The position numbers and the translations under genes were made by a program. Below are positions 1 to 8,357 of a stretch of 64,000 nucleotides of DNA, piece after piece; the stretch's first letter is position 1, and each line of letters starts with the position of its first letter. Below the pieces are notes generated by a model that did not search any database, had not been told where the DNA came from, and saw nothing but the letters and a program-made list of their open reading frames with translations. This DNA comes from Rhodobacteraceae bacterium EhC02 (GTDB taxonomy: Bacteria; Pseudomonadota; Alphaproteobacteria; Rhodobacterales; Rhodobacteraceae): contig LXYH01000016.1 in the NCBI GenBank assembly GCA_001650895.1, positions 124,001 through 188,000 of the forward strand. The letters run 5' to 3'.

Positions 1-973
1 CTTGATGATGGTTGCGTTCGCGTTCACCGGGGATCTCGACCGCGGCAAAGCCCGGCGCAGGTGGGCAGTTGCGCAGCTCTGTCAAGATCGCTTCGGCAGC
101 GGTTTGCATCGGTCCATCTGGCCGAAACCGCGCCGTATCGATGCAGATCAAAAGCCAGTTGCACTCAACCGTTACCGGCCCCAGCATCGCCTCACCGATG
201 AGCTCGGCCATCAATGCCAGCGCAAAGCCCTTGTGCCCGCCTGCTGGCAAGATCGCACCGCCGTTGAAATAATCCTCCGGATCGCGCGTCGGGTTCCCGA
301 ACCGGTCGATCACGCAACCCTCAGGCAAAAGCGCACCTGCAGAACGGGCCGCGTGTATCCAACCGCCCGCGATCTTGGATGTTGCAAAATCGAGTATATT
401 AGGGCCTTGGTCGCCACCGGGAATGCCCACGCACCAAGGATTGGTCGGCAGCATCGCCTTGATACCGCCATGCGGCGCAACCTGCCGCCATTGCTCACGT
501 TTTCCGCCGCCCGTCAGGATGGTCAAACAGCCCTTCTGTGCAGCGAGATCAGCGAAATATCCATGACGCCCAGTGTGCCCCGCATTGCGGATCGCCACCG
601 CCGCGATCCCATTTTGCGTCGCAAGGCGGCAGCCTTCGTCAAAGGCAAGGCGCATGGCGGGAATGCCGATCGCACCATGGCCATCGACCTCCGGCGCGCC
701 TGTTGCAGTGATCCGGAAGACCGGCGTTGTGTCGGCGATAATACGGCCTGCGCGATATTGCGCTGCATATTGGAGAACACGGACGATCCCGTGACTCTCG
801 ACACCCGACAGAGAGGCGTCAACAAGATGCGTCGCCACCTCCTGGGCAATCGCATCCGGAACCCCAAGCGGTGCGAGGATCTCCATGATACGCAGCTTTG
901 CAGTTGCGCTTGGGATCGCGACCCGGCCACCACGCAATTCAAGCTTCGATGCATTGGGCAAAGTCGCGGTCAT
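1..973 (-). CDS. Ldh2-family malate/L-lactate-type dehydrogenase (3' end outside window)
   Basis: Reading the minus strand from 973 gives an open frame that runs off the left edge, so the C-terminus is missing. It belongs to the NAD(P)-dependent malate/L-lactate/ureidoglycolate dehydrogenase (Ldh2) family. Visible marks are SGVESHGIVR near residue 55 (the family SHG motif), NAGHTGRHGYFAD near 125, and a C-terminal GHKGFALALMAELIG. An in-frame ATG at 991 is an alternative start; I prefer 973, where GGAAAG lies just upstream. It follows the ABC ATPase gene by 44 bases on the same strand, so it is probably the last gene of the transporter operon and oxidises an imported or derived 2-hydroxy acid. 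The substrate cannot be read from the sequence. Confidence 0.88.
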   Translation of the reverse strand, partial: MTATLPNASKLELRGGRVAIPSATAKLRIMEILAPLGVPDAIAQEVATHLVDASLSGVESHGIVRVLQYAAQYRAGRIIADTTPVFRITATGAPEVDGHGAIGIPAMRLAFDEGCRLATQNGIAAVAIRNAGHTGRHGYFADLAAQKGCLTILTGGGKREQWRQVAPHGGIKAMLPTNPWCVGIPGGDQGPNILDFATSKIAGGWIHAARSAGALLPEGCVIDRFGNPTRDPEDYFNGGAILPAGGHKGFALALMAELIGEAMLGPVTVECNWLLICIDTARFRPDGPMQTAAEAILTELRNCPPAPGFAAVEIPGERERNHHQ

Positions 974-1017
974 TTGCTTTCCGCTTTGCATGTTGGGTTT
1001 TTCAGATAAGGGGGCGC

Positions 1018-3051
1018 TCATGAAAACAGCGGTGCTGCAAGATCGTCGCGATGACACCAAATAGTGTGGCCTGTCGCAAAGGTTCTGGGCGGTGGTTCGG
1101 TCTGGTCACAAATTGCACCGAGGCGCTTGGGGCACCGTCGCTGAAACGGGCAACCGCAGGCGGGTGGGCTTAGTTCGACGACATCGCTGGCTGAAAGCGA
1201 TGGCACAAAATCCGGGTCTGGTTCCAACACCGCGCCGAGTAAAACCTCGGTGTAGGGGTGGGCTGTGGGACCATAGACATCGACCGTTGGGCCGATCTCG
1301 CAAAGGCGGCCCTGATAAAGCACGGCAACCCGATCTGACAAAGCTTTGACCACTGCAAGGTCGTGGCTGACGAAGATGTAACTCGTCCCGTTTTCGCGCC
1401 GGAGATCATCGAGCAACTCAAGAACCGCCGCCTGCACGGAGACATCCAAGGCCGATGTGATTTCGTCGCACAGCACAAGCACCGGCTGGGCGGCAAAGGC
1501 GCGGGCAACGGCGACACGCTGTTTCTCGCCGCCTGAAAGCTGACTTGGAAGCCGGTCAAGATAATGCGCCCCGAGCCGCACCTGTGCCAATAGCGCTGTG
1601 GTACGCGCGATCAGTGCTTGCCCACTGAGACCGAAATAGAGCTTGAGGGGCTGGGCCAGGATCTGTGCGATGGTTTGACGTGGGTTCAAGCTTTCGTCTG
1701 GGTTCTGAAAGATCAGTTGCACATCTCGTAAGTGCTTTGCGCAACGGTCCTCGACACGCGGTGGCAAATCATCTTGCCCCCTAAGCGCGATCTGCCCATG
1801 CAGGGGCGGCAACAGCCCAGCGATGGACTTCAAGATCGTCGATTTCCCCGAACCGCTTTCGCCCACTAGCCCCAAGGTTTCGCCCTGCCGAAGCACGATA
1901 TCGATACCCTCAACAGTGGCAACTTTGGCAGTATCGCGGCCAGTAAGCCGTTCAAGCAACCCTATGCGGGCGTAGGAAATCGCAAGATCCTCCAAGGAAA
2001 GCGATAGCTCCACGGGAAGTTGCCGCCGTTGTGCGTTGTGCTCGCCACTGAGCGGAATGCTGCGCACCTGTTGTGGCAGATGGCAGCGTGTCTTTGCCCC
2101 ATCGGCGAGGCGAGACAGGTCAGGTCGTTCAACCATGCAGCGTTCAGTTGCGATCGCACAGCGCGCCACGAAGGCACAGCCATCCCCTGCCCCACCCGGC
2201 GGCGGTGGTCGCCCGTCAAGCGCGCGCGGCAAGCAGACATCCGAAAGTTTCGGGATCGAAGCCAAAAGCCCGCGTGCATAGGGATGGCTGGGGTCGCGCA
2301 ATACCTGCGCGGCGGTGCCTTCCAACACCACTTCACCGGCATACATGACTGCCACGCGGTCGCAAACATGCGCAATCGCGCCCAAATCATGGCTGACATA
2401 GACCATGGCCAGGCCCGTCTCGCGGGCAAGGTCGCGCAGAAGTTCGAGGATATGTGCTTGCGTCGTCACATCCAGACCGGTTGTCGGTTCATCGAGCAAC
2501 AGCGCTTCAGGCTCGCCCGCCAGCGCCATCGCGATGGCGACACGCTGCTGCTGTCCGCCCGATAGCTCGTGCGGGTAGCGGCGCGCAATGCTCGCGGGGT
2601 CTGGCAACCTTACCTGTGTCAGCAAATCCAGAACGCGCGCGGCATGCCGCGCCTCGGGCAGCGCGCTATGCAGTCGCAGCGCCTCGCCAATCTGGGCCCC
2701 AACCCGCAGATTGGGCGCCAAGGATTGGCCCGAATTCTGCGGGATCAGAGCTAAACGCCCACCGCGCACTTTCTCGAGCGACTGGCGATCTTGCGCGAAC
2801 ATATCAATGCCCGAAAAATCGACCCGCCCCCCAAGAACGTGCAGGCCTGTCTTCAAGTAACCCATCATGGCCAGCGCAAGCGTACTTTTGCCCGAGCCAC
2901 TTTCGCCGACCAACCCAATACTTTCGCCGGCACCCACTGATAGCGTGATATCGCGCAGCACGGGCAGCCATGCGCCCGCACGGCTTCGAAAGCCGACGCT
3001 CAGCCCATCGACCGCGACGATCGGCCCGTTTGACTTAGGCGGTGTGGTCAT
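1018..3051 (-). CDS. Fused double ATPase of a peptide/opine-type ABC importer (DppD-DppF fusion)
   Basis: This 677-residue protein carries two complete ABC ATPase domains. Each has Walker A GESGSGKST, a signature motif (LSGGQQQRVAIAMA in the first half, LSGGEKQRVAVARA in the second) and Walker B (LLLDEPTTGLD; VLCDEITSALD). A cysteine-containing oligopeptide-transporter C-terminal region follows each domain. The frame is open upstream to 3213, but the ATG at 3051 overlaps the permease stop as ATGA and gives the family N-terminus, so I use it. The protein powers import through the two permeases encoded just upstream. A double ATPase of this kind (as in GsiA or YejF) replaces separate DppD and DppF. 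Confidence 0.93.
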   Translation of the reverse strand: MTTPPKSNGPIVAVDGLSVGFRSRAGAWLPVLRDITLSVGAGESIGLVGESGSGKSTLALAMMGYLKTGLHVLGGRVDFSGIDMFAQDRQSLEKVRGGRLALIPQNSGQSLAPNLRVGAQIGEALRLHSALPEARHAARVLDLLTQVRLPDPASIARRYPHELSGGQQQRVAIAMALAGEPEALLLDEPTTGLDVTTQAHILELLRDLARETGLAMVYVSHDLGAIAHVCDRVAVMYAGEVVLEGTAAQVLRDPSHPYARGLLASIPKLSDVCLPRALDGRPPPPGGAGDGCAFVARCAIATERCMVERPDLSRLADGAKTRCHLPQQVRSIPLSGEHNAQRRQLPVELSLSLEDLAISYARIGLLERLTGRDTAKVATVEGIDIVLRQGETLGLVGESGSGKSTILKSIAGLLPPLHGQIALRGQDDLPPRVEDRCAKHLRDVQLIFQNPDESLNPRQTIAQILAQPLKLYFGLSGQALIARTTALLAQVRLGAHYLDRLPSQLSGGEKQRVAVARAFAAQPVLVLCDEITSALDVSVQAAVLELLDDLRRENGTSYIFVSHDLAVVKALSDRVAVLYQGRLCEIGPTVDVYGPTAHPYTEVLLGAVLEPDPDFVPSLSASDVVELSPPACGCPFQRRCPKRLGAICDQTEPPPRTFATGHTIWCHRDDLAAPLFS

Positions 3052-3935
3052 ACCGGAGCCTTCTGTGCGCGGTCGATACCCAACGCCTTGGCAAGGGCAT
3101 CGGCACTCAAATTGATCCCGATGATTAGCGAAGACAGCCCGATCATCGGCGCGATTACGCCCCAAGGCGAAAATGACATGAAACCGCGCGCATCGGCAAT
3201 CATCAGCCCCCAATCAGGCGTAGGTGGCGATACCCCAAAACCCAGAAATGACAGCGACGAAAAGGCCAAAAGCATCCAAGACCAGCGCATGGCCCCCTCG
3301 ACGAGCAATGCGTCGCGGACATTGGGCAGCAATTCTTGCCAGATAATCGTAAAGCGCCCATGTCCACGCGCCCGGGCTGCTTGGACGAAATCGCGTGCGA
3401 CGACATCATGGGTCGCGGCGCGTGCGATCCGGATCACAGGGATGCCATAAAAGAACGCAAGCGTGGGTATCAACACCTCGATCCCAGTGCCAAAGGTCAC
3501 GATCAAAACAAGCATTTTGAGAATCCAAGGCAGCGAGAGAAATGCATCGACAATACGCATGAGCACATCGTCGACGCGCCCCCCCACCAGTCCGAAGAAA
3601 ACACCGACAAGCCCACCCCACAACACGGCAAGTGGCGTTGCGATTCCCGTGACCAAGATCGCCTCGCGCCCACCCAATAGCGTGCGCGTCAAGGTATCTC
3701 GCCCAAGATGATCCGCGCCAAGCCAATGCGCCGCAGAGGGTTGTGATAGCATCTGCGCTGCGTTCATCGCCGTATATTCATATGGCACGATGAACGGCCC
3801 GATCAACGCGAGGGCAATATGGGCAAAAACCAACGCAAGCCCGATCGTGCCGGATGGGCGGGAACAAATATCCTTGATCACGCCCCAAAAGCGCTGCACC
3901 GGCCCCGCGCGTCGATATGTGCTTGCCACTGTCAT
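3048..3935 (-). CDS. ABC transporter permease, DppC type
   Basis: This 295-residue inner-membrane permease has an N-terminal membrane segment (residues about 28-50), the OppC-like region with HWLGADHLGRDTLTR, and a binding-protein-dependent transport domain. The EAA cytoplasmic loop is visible as QELLPNVRDALLVEGAM, followed by LSFLGFGVSPPTPDWG, typical of DppC/OppC. It starts 4 bases after the DppB-type gene and overlaps the ATPase gene by 4 bases. It is one half of the membrane channel; substrate choice is set by the binding protein encoded upstream. Confidence 0.93.
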   Translation of the reverse strand: MTVASTYRRAGPVQRFWGVIKDICSRPSGTIGLALVFAHIALALIGPFIVPYEYTAMNAAQMLSQPSAAHWLGADHLGRDTLTRTLLGGREAILVTGIATPLAVLWGGLVGVFFGLVGGRVDDVLMRIVDAFLSLPWILKMLVLIVTFGTGIEVLIPTLAFFYGIPVIRIARAATHDVVARDFVQAARARGHGRFTIIWQELLPNVRDALLVEGAMRWSWMLLAFSSLSFLGFGVSPPTPDWGLMIADARGFMSFSPWGVIAPMIGLSSLIIGINLSADALAKALGIDRAQKAPV

Positions 3936-3939
3936 GGTG

Positions 3940-4899
3940 TCATTTCCCGCGCAAATGTGCGGTACGCAGCCGCGGGTTGGCGACCATGGTCAACAGATCA
4001 GCCAAAAGATTAACACCGACATAGACCGAGGCGATGATCAGCGCGATGGCTTGGGTTACCGGCAAATCACGGTCCGAAATACTGTCGATCATCATCCGCC
4101 CGAGGCCGGGATAGTTGAAGACCGTCTCGATCACGACCACACCGCCCAAAAGCCATGCAATGGTCAGGGCGACAACATTGATCGTTGGCAAAAGCGCATT
4201 GGGCAGCACATGACGAATTACCATTTGCCAATATGGCACCCCCTTCAAAATGGCCATCTGGGCGTAATCCGAGGCCAAGGTTTCGATCACGGACGAGCGT
4301 ACCGTGCGCAAGATATGCGCCGTCATCACCAGCGTCAGCACAGCGATAGGCAAGAGCACCTCGGGAAAGAATTCAGCAAGAGGCGCGTTCGACGATGTCA
4401 ACACAATCCCCGGAACCCAGCCAAGCCAGACCGAGAAGATCAAGATCAGCAAGGTGGCTGATACGAATTCAGGAATGGTCATCGCCGCGATCGCTGTCGT
4501 GGAGACAATGATGTCGAAAGGACGATCACGCCAAAGCGCTGCAACGATACCCAAAAACAGTGCCAAGGGGATTCCACAAAGGATCGCACCCGAGGCAAGC
4601 AAGAGCGTATTGCGCAAACGATAGCCAACAAGTTCAGAGATTTGCCGTTGCCCATCGGGCGACACGCCGAGATTGCCACTCAATGCATTCGCTGCCCATT
4701 CACCATAGCGCATCCAAGCGGGACGATCCAAACCAAGATCGCGGCGGCAATTCTCAAGCAAAAGACCTTGGGCCTCTCTTTCAAGAAAGGCGGTACATGC
4801 ATCGCCGGGCAGAATTTCTACGCCGATGAAAATGATGATCGATACAAGCCAGACTGTGATTAAGCCCAAGGCAGACCGTCGCATGAGCATCGATAGCAT
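3940..4899 (-). CDS. ABC transporter permease, DppB type
   Basis: This permease of about 319 residues has an N-terminal membrane helix (LITVWLVSIIIFIGVEILPGD), the conserved LGLDRPAWMRYGEW segment and the EAA-like loop around VPYWQMVIRHVLPNALLP. It ends in the DppB-style GGVVVIETVFNYPGLGRMMI. The frame is open to 4935, but GGAAG six bases before the ATG at 4899 makes that the better start, and it keeps the coding region clear of the hairpin at 4926-4950. It pairs with the DppC-type permease to form the transmembrane path. Confidence 0.9.
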   Translation of the reverse strand: MLSMLMRRSALGLITVWLVSIIIFIGVEILPGDACTAFLEREAQGLLLENCRRDLGLDRPAWMRYGEWAANALSGNLGVSPDGQRQISELVGYRLRNTLLLASGAILCGIPLALFLGIVAALWRDRPFDIIVSTTAIAAMTIPEFVSATLLILIFSVWLGWVPGIVLTSSNAPLAEFFPEVLLPIAVLTLVMTAHILRTVRSSVIETLASDYAQMAILKGVPYWQMVIRHVLPNALLPTINVVALTIAWLLGGVVVIETVFNYPGLGRMMIDSISDRDLPVTQAIALIIASVYVGVNLLADLLTMVANPRLRTAHLRGK

Positions 4900-4925
4900 C
4901 GATATCTTCCAATCACGCAAGGAAA

Positions 4926-4950
4926 GCCGGGGCACGGATCATGCCCCGGC
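4926..4950 (-). terminator. Intercistronic hairpin between binding-protein and permease genes
   Basis: Perfect 9-bp inverted repeat GCCGGGGCA / TGCCCCGGC with a 7-base loop, directly after the binding-protein stop codon. There is no T-run. Hairpins in this position commonly stabilise or attenuate mRNA so that the binding protein is made in excess over the permeases; that role is inferred here. Confidence 0.6.
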
Positions 4951-4959
4951 CAAGAGGTT

Positions 4960-6441
4960 TCAGTCGACTGTCACAAGATGCCAGCGAACCGACATGTTTT
5001 CGACAGCGTCAAGATTGCCCACCCGCGCCGAGGTGCCGACCAAACGCGTCACATGATAGGGGATCAGCGTGCCAGCGGTCTGCCACAGATGCTCTTGCGC
5101 CTGGATATAGAGTGCGCGACGCGCGTCGAAATCAAGCTCTTGGCGCGCATTCGCCAGAAGAGCATCGAAATCAGCATCACGATAGTAGCTCTCATTCCAA
5201 CGCGCGGTACTGACATATACCTCGTTCAACGCCTGATCCGCCGGACGTTCGTTCCAGCGCGTTGTCACGGCATCTTTTTGCATCCAGACATCACTCCAGA
5301 ACCCATCGGTCGGCACTTGAACGATATTGACGCGGATACCAGCCGCAGCGGCTTGTTGCTGATACACCTCGGCGAGCACCGGCCATGTCGGCTCCAGTGT
5401 GGCGACATGCAGATCAATATCGATCCCATCGGGAAAGCCTGCTTCCGCCAAAAGCGCGCGGGCGCGATCGATATCTTGCGGACAATTGATTTGGGCACGG
5501 TATTGATCACGCGGACCAACCGGCGTGTCGCAGGCCACAACAGCACCACCGCCCATGACCAGATCAACCATCGCCTGCCTGTCAGCAGCCAATCTCAGCG
5601 CTTGTCGGACGCGGACATCATCGAATGGCGCAACATCTGTGCGGAAAACCAAGCCGCGCCAGTTGCCTGTCGGGATCATCTGGATGTTGAAACGGTCCGA
5701 ACTCGACAGCATCACGCTTTGCTGCGCGCTGATGCCGCGCTCCATGTCGATCTGACCACCAAGCAAAGCCTGCAAGCGGGCTTGCGCATCGGGAATGCCG
5801 ATGATTTCCATCTCGGCAACGCCGGGCGGACCCTCGAAATAGTCCATGTTCGCCACAAGCCGCGTCGTGCCCTCGGCGTCAAAATTCACCAATCGGAACG
5901 GCCCGGTGCCAATCCCAGTCGTGGCGATGGTGTCACCCGATCCTTCGGGTATCATGCGCAGACGATAATCCATCAGCAACAAGGGAAGGTCTGCAAAAGA
6001 GGCGCTGAGCGTCAGCTTGATGGTGTTTGCGTCAACCGCTTCGACACGATCGATCATCGCAATCGCAGCACGGGCCGGGCTATCGTTTGCAGGGTCCAAA
6101 ACGCGTTGTAGCGAATAAACTACATCCTCTGCCCCGAAGCTGGAGCCGTCGTGGAACATCACACCCTCGCGCAGCGCAAAGGTCCATTCCGTCGCATCTG
6201 CATTGGCAGACCACACGGTTGCCAGATCAGGCGCTGGGCGGCCATCCATGTCAGGTCGCACCAAGCGGTTCATGATCTTTTCAGTGATCTGGAACACGCG
6301 CCCCTTTGAGATGGGATCGAGGCTGGATTGCGCCCCAAAACCAAACTCATGCGCCTGACGGAATGTGCCCGTCGGCTCGGCGATTGCCGTCGTTCCTACT
6401 AAGGCAAGCGCCATGGCAGTAAAGCTCAAGGTCTTTCTCAT
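4960..6441 (-). CDS. Periplasmic substrate-binding protein, family 5 (peptide/opine type)
   Basis: This 493-residue protein has a cleavable signal peptide (residues 1-21, ending AIA|EP) followed by a family 5 extracellular solute-binding domain. Typical segments are WTFALREGVMFHDGSSFGAEDVVYSL near residue 90 and the later VRQALRLAADRQ. The start at 6441 is chosen because AGGGAGGAAATT precedes it and the signal peptide begins there, although the frame is open to 6537. It captures the ligand in the periplasm and delivers it to the downstream permeases. Nearby genes for a small peptidase, an Ldh2 dehydrogenase and an MttB-like enzyme suggest a small, perhaps N-methylated, amino-acid-like ligand, but this is inference. 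Confidence 0.92.
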   Translation of the reverse strand: MRKTLSFTAMALALVGTTAIAEPTGTFRQAHEFGFGAQSSLDPISKGRVFQITEKIMNRLVRPDMDGRPAPDLATVWSANADATEWTFALREGVMFHDGSSFGAEDVVYSLQRVLDPANDSPARAAIAMIDRVEAVDANTIKLTLSASFADLPLLLMDYRLRMIPEGSGDTIATTGIGTGPFRLVNFDAEGTTRLVANMDYFEGPPGVAEMEIIGIPDAQARLQALLGGQIDMERGISAQQSVMLSSSDRFNIQMIPTGNWRGLVFRTDVAPFDDVRVRQALRLAADRQAMVDLVMGGGAVVACDTPVGPRDQYRAQINCPQDIDRARALLAEAGFPDGIDIDLHVATLEPTWPVLAEVYQQQAAAAGIRVNIVQVPTDGFWSDVWMQKDAVTTRWNERPADQALNEVYVSTARWNESYYRDADFDALLANARQELDFDARRALYIQAQEHLWQTAGTLIPYHVTRLVGTSARVGNLDAVENMSVRWHLVTVD

Positions 6442-6697
6442 TCGAATTTCCTCCCTGGGTGGCGATTTACGTTCTTTCATCGACGCTCGACCGCAGTCTG
6501 TAGGCTCAATCGCAATGTCCGACTGGACAAGCGACATTTTATAGACCGATACATAAAGAAATTTTGATCCATTGATCAGATCGGGATTTCCAATCGTATC
6601 CTCAGGTCGATTCGAGTTTTCGACAAATAGAGTTATTTCTCGATCCTATTCGCAGAGCCTATGTTAACACCTCCGCAGCTTCGCAAAGGGAACGCCG

Positions 6698-7369
6698 ATG
6701 CCTAAAACGACCCTGATCGTGATCGGTGGTGGCGGTGCGACCCATGGCACACATCCCGAATTGGATCGCTTGTGCCTCTCGTATGCCTGTAAGCGACCGC
6801 GCATTGGCTTCATTGGCATCGCAAGCGACGACGATCTGGCGCAATTTCGCCTGTTCGAAGCCGCGATCAGGCCCATGGCCAGCGCTGTCACCCGGCTGCA
6901 TCCGATGGCGGATGAAAGGACGGCGCGGCATTGGGCCGAAGGGCTTGACCTTGTCTATCTCGGCGGTGGCGATCCTGTGCGGCTGGTCGCGCGTCTGATT
7001 GCGACCGGGATCGGGGCAGTTCTGGCAGACGCTTACCGCCGCGGTGTGCCGCTCGCCGGTGTCAGCGCAGGGGCAATGTGCTGGTTCGATAGCTTTCTGT
7101 GGCGCAGCCCCGATGCGGGTCTTGCAGTAGCACCAGGGCTTGGGCTGGTGTCAGGCAGCATGACACCGCACAGCTTGATCGAGCCTGAACGCCTGATGAA
7201 GATGCAAGACCTTGTCGACAGCGGTGCCTTCTTCGAGGCTTGGGCAGTGGACGATGGGGCCGCACTGATCATTCAAAACGGGGCTGCGTCGAGCTGGTAT
7301 CCGAAAGATGGCACACCAAGGGTGCATCGCTTTGCCCAGTCCGAACCACGGTCCATTTCAGGCGTTTAA
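6698..7369 (+). CDS. Peptidase S51 family (PepE/cyanophycinase-like) hydrolase
   Basis: This 223-residue cytosolic serine hydrolase begins with TLIVIGGGGATHGTHPELDRL and carries the S51 nucleophile elbow GVSAGAMCW (serine near residue 125). YLGGGDPVRLVARL precedes it, as in dipeptidase E and cyanophycinase. It has no signal peptide, so it should act on imported substrate. AAAGGGAA lies before the ATG. It is transcribed divergently from the binding-protein operon across 256 bases and converges on the LysR gene with a 12-base overlap. The likely role is to cleave an acidic-residue dipeptide or isopeptide brought in by the transporter; the exact bond is not predictable. Confidence 0.88.
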   Translation: MPKTTLIVIGGGGATHGTHPELDRLCLSYACKRPRIGFIGIASDDDLAQFRLFEAAIRPMASAVTRLHPMADERTARHWAEGLDLVYLGGGDPVRLVARLIATGIGAVLADAYRRGVPLAGVSAGAMCWFDSFLWRSPDAGLAVAPGLGLVSGSMTPHSLIEPERLMKMQDLVDSGAFFEAWAVDDGAALIIQNGAASSWYPKDGTPRVHRFAQSEPRSISGV

Positions 7370-8245
7370 GGCAGCCTCTTTGATCATCCACCTGCAGACC
7401 TCGTCGATCTCACGTCGCTGGCGTGCGCCGGGCCGGGTCAACAGATGGAAAGACCGCGTGGGCCGCAGGTCGATGTCGAACGGCTTGATCAGCCGTCCTG
7501 AATCGACTTCGGACTGGCAGAACGGGAAAATGCCAAGGGCCATCCCCTGCCCCGCGATGGCGGCCTGAATAACGACATTTGTATCGACGATTGTCGCCTT
7601 GTCGGTCAGTTGCATCCCTGCGCAGCCCGCGACTTTCAACCATTGCTGCCATTCATGGCGGTCTTGCTGGTGGATGACGGGAAAGCGCGCAACTTCCTCC
7701 GGGCGGGCGGGCATCCCAAGCCGCTCGGCAAGGGCTGGGCTGAGCACGGGCGAATAAACAATTTCGAACAAAGGCGTGTTCTCGAGCCCGACCCATTGCC
7801 CCATGCCCCAGTCAATGGCGATATCGGCGGTCATCATGCTGGCGTCGGTGATGCGCGGTGAGTTGCGCAATTCGATATCGATGCCGGGCAGATCCTCGCC
7901 GAAACGGTCCAGCCGCGGGATCATCCACCGCGAGCCAAAGATCGGACCGACCGCGAGCGACACAGATTTGCGCCGGGCACGCATATGTGTCTCAACCTCG
8001 AGCCGGATATCCTCGAGCGACCGCGACAAGACGCGAGACAGGGACCGACCAGCATCCGTCAGCACCACGGCGCGCGTTCTGCGAACAAAAAGTTTGCAGC
8101 CCAATTCCTGCTCAAGGCGCCGGATCTGGTTGCTGACGGTCGTCGCGCTGACGCAAAGTTCTTCGGCTGCTTGCTTGAAACTGAGGTGTCGCGCAGCGCT
8201 TTCGAAGGTGCGCAGCGCTGCAAGGGGCAGGTTTCGTGGATGCAT
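7358..8245 (-). CDS. LysR-family transcriptional regulator, GcvA-like
   Basis: A protein of about 295 residues with an N-terminal winged helix-turn-helix (LPLAALRTFESAARHLSF, then AAEELCVSATTVSNQIRRLE). The LysR substrate-binding domain follows, with the GcvA-subgroup segment DIAIDWGMGQW near residue 145. The ATG at 8245 gives the usual short GcvA N-terminus; an in-frame ATG at 8287 would add 14 residues. It is divergent from the MttB-like operon and probably controls it. The shared gap holds CCAC-N10-GTGG (8310-8327), a possible binding site. Any control of the transporter operon is inferred from proximity. Confidence 0.92.
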   Translation of the reverse strand: MHPRNLPLAALRTFESAARHLSFKQAAEELCVSATTVSNQIRRLEQELGCKLFVRRTRAVVLTDAGRSLSRVLSRSLEDIRLEVETHMRARRKSVSLAVGPIFGSRWMIPRLDRFGEDLPGIDIELRNSPRITDASMMTADIAIDWGMGQWVGLENTPLFEIVYSPVLSPALAERLGMPARPEEVARFPVIHQQDRHEWQQWLKVAGCAGMQLTDKATIVDTNVVIQAAIAGQGMALGIFPFCQSEVDSGRLIKPFDIDLRPTRSFHLLTRPGARQRREIDEVCRWMIKEAALNA

Positions 8246-8357
8246 TCGCGGAGCTCGCTGCGGATGGATTAATTTTGCTTTATCCATATTCGCCCATCAA
8301 GTCACTTGTCCACCATTTCACACGTGGCAGTATCGGCACGGGTGAGGGATGAGACAG

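Noticed and set aside
2-1009. Long plus-strand reading frame at the left edge
   Set aside because: It has no recognisable protein features; the opposite strand reads as a clear Ldh2-family dehydrogenase.
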